A stretch of 34,367 nucleotides of DNA from Thermotogaceae bacterium (GTDB lineage: Bacteria > Thermotogota > Thermotogae > Thermotogales > Thermotogaceae). The stretch spans positions 1 to 34,367 of the forward strand of contig WGAO01000102.1 in the NCBI GenBank assembly GCA_015489065.1. Direction: 5' to 3'. This document shows positions 24,592 to 31,164 of the stretch, one piece after another (within the stretch, counting starts at the first letter, position 1; the number at the start of each line of letters is the position of its first letter). Under the pieces are notes generated by a model, which worked only from the letters and a program-made list of their open reading frames with translations, was not told the DNA's origin and did not search any database. The translations under genes and the position numbers were made by a program.

Positions 24592-24668
24592 GCCGGCGTA
24601 GCTTCAAGAGGTGGAGCGCCGCCTTGGTAAGGCGGAGGGTGTGGGTTCGAGTCCCACCGCCGGCTCCA
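24592..24668 (+). tRNA. tRNA-Thr (anticodon GGT)
   Basis: Acceptor GCCGGCG pairs with CGCCGGC; the anticodon stem CCGCC/GGCGG encloses TTGGTAA with anticodon GGT; the T arm has GTGGGTTCGAGTCCCAC; CCA is encoded at the end. It lies 14 bases after tRNA-Asp and is probably cotranscribed. It ends two bases from the convergent rhomboid stop, with no terminator between. Confidence 0.95.
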
Positions 24669-24670
24669 TT

Positions 24671-25372
24671 TCACCACCAGTAGTAATAATTCTTATTTCT
24701 CCAGTATGCGTAATATCTCTTTCTGTAAATCCCACCTATAATCATTCCATATACAAATCCACCCGCGTGAGCCCACCAGGCTACATTCGTAGCCTGGAAT
24801 GCCGTATCTATCATCCCGTTATAGACTTGCATCAGAAACCAGAAGAAAAGATAAACGAAAGCAGGGATCTCAACGAATGTAAAGAATATGAAGAAGAATA
24901 CAAGAGAAACTATTCTTGAGTGCGGAAAAAGCATGAAATACGCTCCCATGACGGCTGAAATAGCTCCAGATGCTCCTATCATCGGAACTGTCTCAGTTGG
25001 CATGAACACAAAATTTACAAGAGCTGCGAATATTCCACCTGAAAGATAGAACAAGAGGAATTTCCAATGCCCAAGTACATCTTCAACATTATCCCCGAAT
25101 ATCCACAAGTACCACATATTCCCGATTATATGCATCCACCCACCATGTATGAACATATGGGTTATCCAAGGAAGAAGGGAAAATCCCAAAATATTTCTAA
25201 CGCTTTCTACTGTGTACCTCGCTGGAACTATTCCGTAGTGTGCGAAAAAGCTGTACAGCTGGGGATGAGTCAGAGATAGCTCATAGAGAAAAACAGCTAT
25301 GTTTATCACGATCAATGAGTAGAGAACATAGGGCTTCTTTCGACTGGGAATAGTATCGTAAAGCGGAAACAC
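24671..25372 (-). CDS. Rhomboid-family intramembrane serine protease
   Basis: Membrane protease that cleaves transmembrane substrates. The catalytic dyad is intact: Ser135 in GASGAIS and His202 in WWAHAGGF. The family HGGWMHIIGNMWYL motif (L1 loop/helix 2) precedes them near residue 75-90. About six to seven hydrophobic segments fit in 233 residues. The C-terminus is unusual, rich in Tyr, Trp, Arg and Lys (YYAYWRNKNYYYWW). The start is GTG 25372, with AGGAGGG five bases upstream. The gene lies just behind the tRNA-Leu terminator on the same strand, so it may depend on readthrough. Substrates are unknown. Confidence 0.92.
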   Translation of the reverse strand: MFPLYDTIPSRKKPYVLYSLIVINIAVFLYELSLTHPQLYSFFAHYGIVPARYTVESVRNILGFSLLPWITHMFIHGGWMHIIGNMWYLWIFGDNVEDVLGHWKFLLFYLSGGIFAALVNFVFMPTETVPMIGASGAISAVMGAYFMLFPHSRIVSLVFFFIFFTFVEIPAFVYLFFWFLMQVYNGMIDTAFQATNVAWWAHAGGFVYGMIIGGIYRKRYYAYWRNKNYYYWW

Positions 25373-25390
25373 AGTATCCCTCCTTTTCTA

Positions 25391-25413
25391 CAAAGAAAGC
25401 CCGCCAAGCGGGC
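25391..25413 (-). terminator. Intrinsic terminator after tRNA-Leu
   Basis: On the minus strand GCCCGC, loop TTG, GCGGGC form a six-base-pair GC stem (25413-25399), followed by TTTCTTTG (25398-25391). It starts four bases after the tRNA-Leu 3' end and stands 18 bases before the rhomboid start codon. Confidence 0.75.
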
Positions 25414-25416
25414 CTG

Positions 25417-25502
25417 TGCCGGGGACCGGAGTCGAACCGGCACGGGGTTTGCACCCCAGCGGATTTTAAGTCCGCTGCGTCTGCCAATTCCGCCACCCCG
25501 GC
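25417..25502 (-). tRNA. tRNA-Leu (anticodon TAA)
   Basis: The minus strand gives acceptor GCCGGGG pairing with CCCCGGC, D-arm TGGCGGAATTGGCAGACGC of class II type, anticodon stem GCGGA/TCCGC with loop CTTAAAA (TAA at 25468-25466), a long variable arm TGGGGTGCAAACCCC and T arm with GGTTCGACTCC. Discriminator A73 fits Leu. The 3' CCA is not encoded (CAG follows), unlike the two neighbouring tRNAs. Confidence 0.95.
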
Positions 25503-25561
25503 TCGGTAATATTTTATCATCATTAAAAAATTTTGGTATAGGCTTATAAGATTTCCACCCC

Positions 25562-25590
25562 TTGTTTTGCTCAGAGCAACAAATTAAAAT
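25562..25590 (+). promoter_or_regulatory. Promoter of the por operon
   Basis: A -35 box TTGTTT (25562-25567) and a -10 box TAAAAT (25585-25590) are separated by 17 bases. The predicted start lies near 25597, about 30 bases before the porC ATG, and the GGAGG ribosome site (25615-25619) is within that leader. The spacer contains a perfect palindrome. Confidence 0.7.
25567..25579. promoter_or_regulatory. Operator-like palindrome inside the por promoter
   Basis: TTGCTC (25567-25572), a single central A (25573) and GAGCAA (25574-25579) form a perfect inverted repeat. It overlaps the last base of the -35 box and fills most of the -35/-10 spacer, the classic place for a repressor. The regulator is unknown; the sequence does not fit the Rex consensus as I recall it. 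Confidence 0.5.
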
Positions 25591-25628
25591 CGAAACGGTT
25601 AAGGAAGAAAATAAGGAGGTGATTACAG

Positions 25629-26207
25629 ATGCCAGCAAAGTACCTGGAGATAAGATGGCATGGAAGAGCCGGACAAGGTGCAAAGAGCGCCGCTCAAATG
25701 CTTGCTGAAAGCGCACTGGAAAAAGGAAAATTTGTACAAGCTTTTCCAGAATATGGTGCTGAAAGAACAGGAGCTCCTATGAAAGCTTACAACAGAATTG
25801 GTGATGAACCAATTCTGGTCAGAGCTGTCATAGAAAATCCGGACATAGTCATAGTTGTAGACGACACACTTCTCTCTCCACAGCTTATCAGTGGGCTTGA
25901 TGAAAAAGACGGAATACTCCTCGTTAACACAGTAAGAGATTTCTCATGGATCAGAAGTAGAACGAATTTCAAAGGAAAAATCTGCAAAGTCCCAGCCACT
26001 GACATAGCTCTCGAAGAGATTGGAAAAGGCGTTCCAAATACCGTTATGCTTGGAGCTCTTGTAAAGATAACCGGCGTTGTCCCACTCGAAGCAATAGAGA
26101 GCAGAATCGAGAAACTCTTCTTAAGCAAATTCGGAGAGGAGATCGTTGAAAAGAACAAGAAAGCTTTGAGACGCGGATTCGAAGAGGTTGAATGTGAGGA
26201 GGTGTAA
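25629..26207 (+). CDS. porC: Pyruvate:ferredoxin oxidoreductase, gamma subunit
   Basis: Subunit of the heterotetrameric enzyme that oxidises pyruvate and CoA to acetyl-CoA and CO2 with reduction of ferredoxin. The 192 residues carry the gamma-family text EIRWHGRAGQGAKSAAQML near the N-terminus, FPEYGAERTGAPMKAYNRI and PNTVMLGALVKITGVV near the C-terminal third. Length equals the T. maritima PorC as I remember it. A strong AAGGAGGTGA site lies seven bases before the ATG. It is first in the operon, followed two bases later by porD. Specificity for pyruvate rather than another 2-oxoacid rests on the four-gene order and similarity, and is likely but not proven. Confidence 0.95.
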   Translation: MPAKYLEIRWHGRAGQGAKSAAQMLAESALEKGKFVQAFPEYGAERTGAPMKAYNRIGDEPILVRAVIENPDIVIVVDDTLLSPQLISGLDEKDGILLVNTVRDFSWIRSRTNFKGKICKVPATDIALEEIGKGVPNTVMLGALVKITGVVPLEAIESRIEKLFLSKFGEEIVEKNKKALRRGFEEVECEEV

Positions 26208-26209
26208 AA

Positions 26210-26512
26210 ATGCTTAAGGGCTGGAAAGACATACCCATCGGGGGAATAATAGATGAGCCCGGAAAATCGAGAGAGTACAAGACCGGAACCTGGAGAGTTC
26301 TCAGACCGATCCTTCATGAAGACAAGTGCGTTCACTGTATGTTTTGTTGGCTTTACTGCCCGGACATGGCAATCGTAATAGATTCGAGCGGACAGAAACC
26401 TAAAATGGTTGGTTTCAACTACGATTACTGTAAGGGATGCGGCCTTTGTGCAGATGTATGTCCAACTAAAGCCATAGAAATGAGACCAGAGACGGAATTT
26501 ATCGAAGAGTGA
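26210..26512 (+). CDS. porD: Pyruvate:ferredoxin oxidoreductase, delta subunit (2x[4Fe-4S] ferredoxin)
   Basis: A small ferredoxin-like subunit of 100 residues that carries electrons from the beta-subunit cluster towards free ferredoxin. Two complete cluster motifs are visible: CVHCMFCWLYCPD (CX2CX2CX3CP) and CKGCGLCADVCPTKAI. The N-terminal 40 residues include GWKDIPIGGII and the TGTWRVLRP segment usual for the delta chain. GGAGGTG precedes the ATG by five bases. It is embedded in porC-porD-porA-porB, with two bases to porC and 13 to porA. Confidence 0.95.
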   Translation: MLKGWKDIPIGGIIDEPGKSREYKTGTWRVLRPILHEDKCVHCMFCWLYCPDMAIVIDSSGQKPKMVGFNYDYCKGCGLCADVCPTKAIEMRPETEFIEE

Positions 26513-26525
26513 GGAGGTGATCCGA

Positions 26526-27710
26526 ATGTACAATATAGATCTTAAGAAAGCAAAAGCCATGACTGGTGCAGAAGCTGTGGCAAATGCTATGCGCCAGATA
26601 GAACCTCATGTTGTAGCGGCCTATCCAATAACCCCACAGACTCCAATAGTCGAATATTTTGCTAAATTTGTGGCTGATGGTGTGGTCAGGACTGAAATGA
26701 TACCAGTCGAATCTGAACACAGCGCAATGAGTGCAGTCGTGGGTGCAGCAGCAGCTGGCGCAAGGGCAATGACTGCGACGAGTGCAAATGGGCTTGCACT
26801 TATGCACGAAGTCGTCTACATTGCTGCATCCTCAAGACTTCCAATAGTGATGCCAGTTGTTAACAGAGCTCTATCAGGACCTATAAACATCCACTGTGAT
26901 CATTCAGACGCAATGGCTGAGAGGGATTCCGGTTGGGTACAGTTTTTCGCAGAGAGCAATCAAGAGGCATACGATCTCACTATATTGGCTTTAAAGCTGG
27001 CAGAAAACGAGAACGTTAGACTTCCAGTAATGGTTAACTTGGATGGGTTCATCCTTTCACACGGCGTAGAACCGGTTGAACTTCTCCCAGACGAGGTAGT
27101 AAAGGAATTCGTAGGAGAACCGAATGTCATGTATCCACTTCTTGACACAGAAAAACCGGTTACCTATGGACCTTTAGATCTTTATGACTACTACTTCGAA
27201 CACAAAAGACAGCAGGTAGAAGCCATGGAAAATGTTAAAAAGGTCTTCCCGAAAGTAGCGGAAGAATTCCAGAAAATAAGCGGAAGAAAGTACGACTTCG
27301 TTGAGCCTTATAAACTGGAAGATGCTGAGTATGTGATGGTGGCTCTAGGTTCAACGAACAGCACTATAAAGTATGTCGTTGACTGGATGAGAGAAGAGGG
27401 CTTTAAAGTCGGTGCTCTCAAAATCTGGATGTTCAGACCATTTCCAAAGTTCCAAGTTCAGCAATACTTGAATGGAAGAAAAGGCGTCATAGTGCTTGAT
27501 AGATCCGCTTCCTTTGGAGCAGAGGCACCACTTTACGAAGCAGTTAAGTCCGCGCTCTACAATGTCACGATACGTCCACAAATGGGATCTTATGTTTACG
27601 GACTCGGAGGAAGAGATATTCTTCCAGAGCATATTAGAAGCGCTTTCGAGGACGCCATCAGTGGAAACCTCATAGTTGATGAGCAACGCTATCTAGGACT
27701 CAGAGAGTGA
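26526..27710 (+). CDS. porA: Pyruvate:ferredoxin oxidoreductase, alpha subunit
   Basis: Alpha chain of 394 residues with the pyrimidine-binding part of the thiamine diphosphate site. The family text is clear: MTGAEAVANAMRQIEPHVVAAYPITPQTPIVE, then VPVESEHSAMSAVVGAAAAGARAMTATSANGLALM in parts, RLPIVMPVVNRALSGPINIHCDHSD, and the C-terminal VLDRSASFGAEAPLYEAV with YGLGGRD. ATG 26526 is chosen because GGAGGTG ends eight bases upstream; an in-frame GTG at 26517 lies within that ribosome site and is rejected. Followed 13 bases later by porB. Confidence 0.95.
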   Translation: MYNIDLKKAKAMTGAEAVANAMRQIEPHVVAAYPITPQTPIVEYFAKFVADGVVRTEMIPVESEHSAMSAVVGAAAAGARAMTATSANGLALMHEVVYIAASSRLPIVMPVVNRALSGPINIHCDHSDAMAERDSGWVQFFAESNQEAYDLTILALKLAENENVRLPVMVNLDGFILSHGVEPVELLPDEVVKEFVGEPNVMYPLLDTEKPVTYGPLDLYDYYFEHKRQQVEAMENVKKVFPKVAEEFQKISGRKYDFVEPYKLEDAEYVMVALGSTNSTIKYVVDWMREEGFKVGALKIWMFRPFPKFQVQQYLNGRKGVIVLDRSASFGAEAPLYEAVKSALYNVTIRPQMGSYVYGLGGRDILPEHIRSAFEDAISGNLIVDEQRYLGLRE

Positions 27711-27723
27711 AGGGGGGATACAA

Positions 27724-28704
27724 ATGCCAGTTAATCTTTTCGATTTAGCAAAAACTTTTGAGACAAGAGCAGAAGATGTAGGCTTGGTACAAGGTCACAG
27801 ACTCTGCCCAGGATGCGCAGCACCTATAGTCGTGAAATTCTCTCTTATGGTTGCAAGGAAACTCGGATATGAACCCGTTGTAGCACTAGCTACGGGATGT
27901 CTTGAAGTTTCAACAACAATTTATCCATACACCGCTTGGACAGTTCCATACATACATAACGCTTTTGAGAACTCCGCAGCCACTATGAGCGGCGTTGAAA
28001 CGGCTGCTAAAGCTCTCAAAAAATTTGGAAAGATTCCACAAGATAAGAAATACGCGTTCTTTGTCTTTGCAGGGGATGGAGGAACATATGACATAGGTCT
28101 TCAGTCGCTCTCAGGTATGATAGAGAGGGGACACAAGGTCATCTATGTTCTATACGATAATGAAGGTTACATGAACACAGGAAATCAGAGATCTGGATCC
28201 ACTCCAACGGGATCGAATACAACGACAGCACCGGTTGGTAAGGTCATACCCGGAAAAGTCCAATTGAAAAAGAACATCGTCGAGATAGTTGCTGGACACG
28301 AATATGTCTATGCCGCTACCGCTTCAATAAGTGATCCAAACGACTTCTTCGCTAAGATAGAAAAGGCTTTGAATTTTGATGGTCCCTCATTTATAGCGGC
28401 GTTCTCACCCTGTGTCAGATTTTGGAGGGTTCCAGATAGCGCTGCAAATTCCATATCAAAGCTCGCAGTTGAGACAAAATACTGGCCGCTTTACGAAGTC
28501 GACAGAGGAGTTTACAAAGTAACGCGAAAGCCAAGGCAATTCAAACCTCTCATAGAATTTCTCAAACCACAAGGCAGGTTCAAACCGCTCTTGTCAAGAC
28601 CAGATGCCGAAGAAATAATCAATGAACTTCAGGAATATGTCGACAGGCGCTGGGAAAGGCTTCTGATTCTTGAAGAAGCTACCAAAGGGAAATACATAAG
28701 GTGA
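27724..28704 (+). CDS. porB: Pyruvate:ferredoxin oxidoreductase, beta subunit
   Basis: Beta chain of 326 residues that binds thiamine diphosphate and the proximal [4Fe-4S] cluster. The cluster cysteines are in LCPGCAAP (two), ATGCLEV and FSPCVRFWR. The cofactor motif runs from GDGGTYDIGLQSL to LYDNEGYMNTG, with the Gly-Asp-Gly and Asn residues for the metal-diphosphate. GSTPTGSNTTTAPVGK and the C-terminal PLYEVDRGVYKV also match the family. A GGGGG-type ribosome site precedes the ATG, and a strong terminator follows the stop by two bases, ending the operon. Confidence 0.95.
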   Translation: MPVNLFDLAKTFETRAEDVGLVQGHRLCPGCAAPIVVKFSLMVARKLGYEPVVALATGCLEVSTTIYPYTAWTVPYIHNAFENSAATMSGVETAAKALKKFGKIPQDKKYAFFVFAGDGGTYDIGLQSLSGMIERGHKVIYVLYDNEGYMNTGNQRSGSTPTGSNTTTAPVGKVIPGKVQLKKNIVEIVAGHEYVYAATASISDPNDFFAKIEKALNFDGPSFIAAFSPCVRFWRVPDSAANSISKLAVETKYWPLYEVDRGVYKVTRKPRQFKPLIEFLKPQGRFKPLLSRPDAEEIINELQEYVDRRWERLLILEEATKGKYIR

Positions 28705-28706
28705 CT

Positions 28707-28732
28707 AAGGGGGACATGCTCCCCCTTTTTCT
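28707..28732 (+). terminator. Intrinsic terminator of the por operon
   Basis: AAGGGGGA (28707-28714), loop CATGC, TCCCCCTT (28720-28727) give an eight-base-pair stem, and the T run extends to 28730. The next gene's ribosome site begins only a few bases later, leaving no room for a separate promoter in between. Confidence 0.9.
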
Positions 28733-28749
28733 CTTGAGGAGGGGATACA

Positions 28750-29265
28750 ATGAGAAAAACGGGAACGCTGCTGTTGATAATATCTTCCTTGCTCTTTGCT
28801 GGAAAAATCTGGTTTGATTTTTCCACCCCTCTTTCTGCTTACATTCAAAGCACCATTAAAAATGAAGATGGACTTGGTGTATCCATTGGAGTGAAAATCT
28901 GGAAAATACCACAGTTTGAGCTCACATATATGAGAATCGGAAATGATCATTACATTCTTTTAAAACCTCTCATGCTTGAGGGAGAAATCTCAAGCATGTA
29001 TTCGAAACAGTTCAAGATGCAGGCTCTTCTCAATCTTGGAATTGACGGTTCTTACCCGGATTACAGCTCAAGTGCATATTTAACTACAGGAATTGAAATG
29101 TCCTATGAAACGGCGGGAAATCAAGGGGTATTCTTCAAGCTGTGCCTTGAATCAGGAATTCGTTTGGAACTCTTACAGGGAATAAATAAATTCAGTCCGT
29201 ACTACATACAGCTGATCGGACCGATCGTTATAAAACCTTCTATGATAATAGGAGGAAAATTTTAA
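28750..29265 (+). CDS. Small exported protein, possible outer-envelope beta-barrel
   Basis: I do not recognise the family. The 171-residue protein begins with a signal peptide (MRKTGTLLLIISSLLFAGK). The mature part consists of amphipathic beta-strand-like segments (GVSIGVKIWKIPQFELTYMRIG, MQALLNLGIDGSY, SSAYLTTGIEMSYE, VFFKLCLESGIRLELL) and ends in GGKF, a terminal Phe as in many outer-membrane proteins. Thermotogota have an outer toga, so a small barrel is a reasonable inference. A GAGGAGGGG site lies six bases before the ATG. It starts 18 bases after the por terminator, so expression probably comes from readthrough. It converges on the PCMT gene with a four-base overlap. Confidence 0.72.
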   Translation: MRKTGTLLLIISSLLFAGKIWFDFSTPLSAYIQSTIKNEDGLGVSIGVKIWKIPQFELTYMRIGNDHYILLKPLMLEGEISSMYSKQFKMQALLNLGIDGSYPDYSSSAYLTTGIEMSYETAGNQGVFFKLCLESGIRLELLQGINKFSPYYIQLIGPIVIKPSMIIGGKF

Positions 29266-30218
29266 AAAATTCTCTCAACCCAAAAATCAGTTCTTTTGGA
29301 ATTGAATGCAAACTTAGAAGATATCAAATCCGGGAAGTTCTCTTTTTCCAATGACTTTACTGCTCTTTTCAATCTCAGACACTCTTTGCACATCAACCAC
29401 TCACCATTTCTGTGAACGGCAGAACAATCTTCATCCACAAAGAAGTATTCTGTTCCGATCTTCCCAACAGACGCCGTTAAGACTTCAAGAACAGGCATAG
29501 AGATCGATAACATACTTATCTTTTTAAGGTAATACTCACAAGTTTGAAAACTTTTTAAAAGCCTCTCATTGAGATTTCCAAGCATTCCAGAAGCTTTTAT
29601 AAAATTAGTTGCTGACTTGTAGATTCCCGCAAGAAAATCTCCGTTTTTTTTGAAGAGAATCGCAGGTTGGTAATAGGAAATGCTCTTTAGATTCATAGGA
29701 GCTATTATCTTTCCACCATCAGAAAGCTGATCAATCCAATACTTTGGTATCTCATCAACGCCAACTGTTGCAAATATCACATCATAAGGCGCAAGATCAG
29801 CATATCCATAGTATCCATCGCCCACGACAAACAAAACATTTTCTATAGATAGCTTTCTCAAATTTTCCTTTGCTAAACTGCAGAGCTTTTCCTCATATTC
29901 AATCGATACGATCAATCCTTCTTCGCCAACGACCTTCGACATCACGGCAGCGTTGTAACCAGTTCCTCCACCTATTTCAAGTACTTTCATACCTTTTCTA
30001 AGCCCAACATCCCTCATAAACTCAGCCATCAAAGACGGCTGACTAGATGTGCTGTAAAAGTTCTCACCTTTGTAGCTTAAGAGCGCACTATCCGAGTATG
30101 CATCCTTAGATTCCACTTCGATGAATTCTTCCCTCGGAATTTCTCCAAAAGCTTTTGCGATCTCCTCAGGGTATCCCAATCTTCTGATCATTTCATAGAG
30201 CTTTCTTGGTGATGACAT
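29262..30218 (-). CDS. pcm: Protein-L-isoaspartate O-methyltransferase, long Thermotoga type
   Basis: SAM-dependent repair enzyme that methylates L-isoaspartyl residues in damaged proteins. The N-terminal two thirds are the PCMT core: IPREEFIEVESKDAYSDSAL, STSSQPSLMAEFM (substrate loop), VLEIGGGTGYNAAVMSKVVG (SAM motif I), IEYEEKLC and VGDGYYGYADLAPYDVIFATVGV. Residues beyond about 215 form the extra C-terminal domain that I recall from the 317-residue T. maritima enzyme; here the length is 318. A CX2C pair (MCKECLR) in that domain is worth noting. ATG 30218 is chosen with GGAAGGG eight bases upstream; it overlaps the clamp-like gene by 26 bases. A longer start at 30266 lacks support. Confidence 0.93.
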   Translation of the reverse strand: MSSPRKLYEMIRRLGYPEEIAKAFGEIPREEFIEVESKDAYSDSALLSYKGENFYSTSSQPSLMAEFMRDVGLRKGMKVLEIGGGTGYNAAVMSKVVGEEGLIVSIEYEEKLCSLAKENLRKLSIENVLFVVGDGYYGYADLAPYDVIFATVGVDEIPKYWIDQLSDGGKIIAPMNLKSISYYQPAILFKKNGDFLAGIYKSATNFIKASGMLGNLNERLLKSFQTCEYYLKKISMLSISMPVLEVLTASVGKIGTEYFFVDEDCSAVHRNGEWLMCKECLRLKRAVKSLEKENFPDLISSKFAFNSKRTDFWVERIF

Positions 30219-31164
30219 ACCTTTTTCCCTTCCCATCCACAAATCTAACGACTCCTCCGCCCACATCTACCCAAACGCTACTCATACCTGAAAGATATGA
30301 GCTGAATTTCCTCACAGGAACTCTTATCCTGAATTCTAGGTCCAAATCAATACTATCGCTCATTGCAATCATCATTTCTCCTCGACTACCAGTAATGGTG
30401 ATCTTTCCAGATTTTATTGAAATTTCAGTCTCGAAATTTCCAAGGAGACTGGCACTTTTCTTGACGATTTTTCGAAATTTTTCATCTAACTTCCTTGCGT
30501 TAGAGATTCTCGGAAGAGCTATGTGCTCTTCCATCACTTCTCCACAGATTGATCCTTCCATTACAGCCGATCTAAATCCAAGCGACTTACCACCGAAAAT
30601 CTCCCAATCTCTTAACTTTTGAGCAGCTTTTGAAAATCTCCGCACAGATTGATATGGCATCGAGAAAGAAAAGCGTCTGCCGCTACCATTAAAAACATAG
30701 AAAACAGACAGATTGGAAGTTATCGCATGAGCCACTGAAATTTTCCCAAAATGGACTTCCACCATCTCTTCTTCGCTCATTGGCTTGCTTATATAATCAA
30801 GTCCCTGGACATAGTCATGAATTTCTCCCACCCTTTCACCAAATGGCACTTTTCCCACTTTCTTTCTGTATTTTTTGAAAACGGCGTTGAGTTCGCCACA
30901 TCTTATAAGTATTTCACCGTTATGACATATCTCAAAGTCTTCTTCGCAAAATCTTAAGATTGAATACACAAGATTGATTGGAAAAGAGACATCTGGGAGA
31001 TCGGCGTCTATTTTGATGGAAAAGACAAGGCACCCATCCCAAGCTGATATTTCGTTAGAATGAAGATCCACAAACTGAAATATCTCATCCGACCTTCCTA
31101 TCACTCTTTTGAGGATCTGGAGCTTTCTCAAAAAATCCCTGCTATCTATTTTGATGCATGACAT
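30193..31164 (-). CDS. Divergent sliding-clamp-like (DnaN-fold) protein
   Basis: Protein of 323 residues without a motif I can name, but the architecture looks like a bacterial beta clamp. The N-terminal part reads DSRDFLRKLQILKRVIG, then DLHSNEISAWDGCLVFSIKID, as in clamp domain 1. The last 80 residues read ETEISIKSGKITITGSRGEM, FRIRVPVRKFSSYLSGM, VWVDVGGGVVRFVDGKGKRY, ITKKAL, which parallels domain 3 of DnaN (EISVEDGKL..., F..KYLLDAL, V.L......LI......Y.Y...P). Length is below the usual 365. It is too divergent to be the replicative clamp. Its ATG overlaps the LysM gene by 23 bases, and it overlaps PCMT. The fold is an inference from pattern; the function is unknown. Confidence 0.6.
   Translation of the reverse strand: MSCIKIDSRDFLRKLQILKRVIGRSDEIFQFVDLHSNEISAWDGCLVFSIKIDADLPDVSFPINLVYSILRFCEEDFEICHNGEILIRCGELNAVFKKYRKKVGKVPFGERVGEIHDYVQGLDYISKPMSEEEMVEVHFGKISVAHAITSNLSVFYVFNGSGRRFSFSMPYQSVRRFSKAAQKLRDWEIFGGKSLGFRSAVMEGSICGEVMEEHIALPRISNARKLDEKFRKIVKKSASLLGNFETEISIKSGKITITGSRGEMMIAMSDSIDLDLEFRIRVPVRKFSSYLSGMSSVWVDVGGGVVRFVDGKGKRYVITKKAL

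Noticed and set aside
24444-24919. Short plus-strand frames across the tRNA pair
   Set aside because: They translate through tRNA-Asp and tRNA-Thr and the antisense of the rhomboid gene; the cloverleaves explain the sequence.
25281-25716. Minus-strand frames across tRNA-Leu
   Set aside because: They read through the tRNA, its terminator and the por promoter; no ribosome site or family text.
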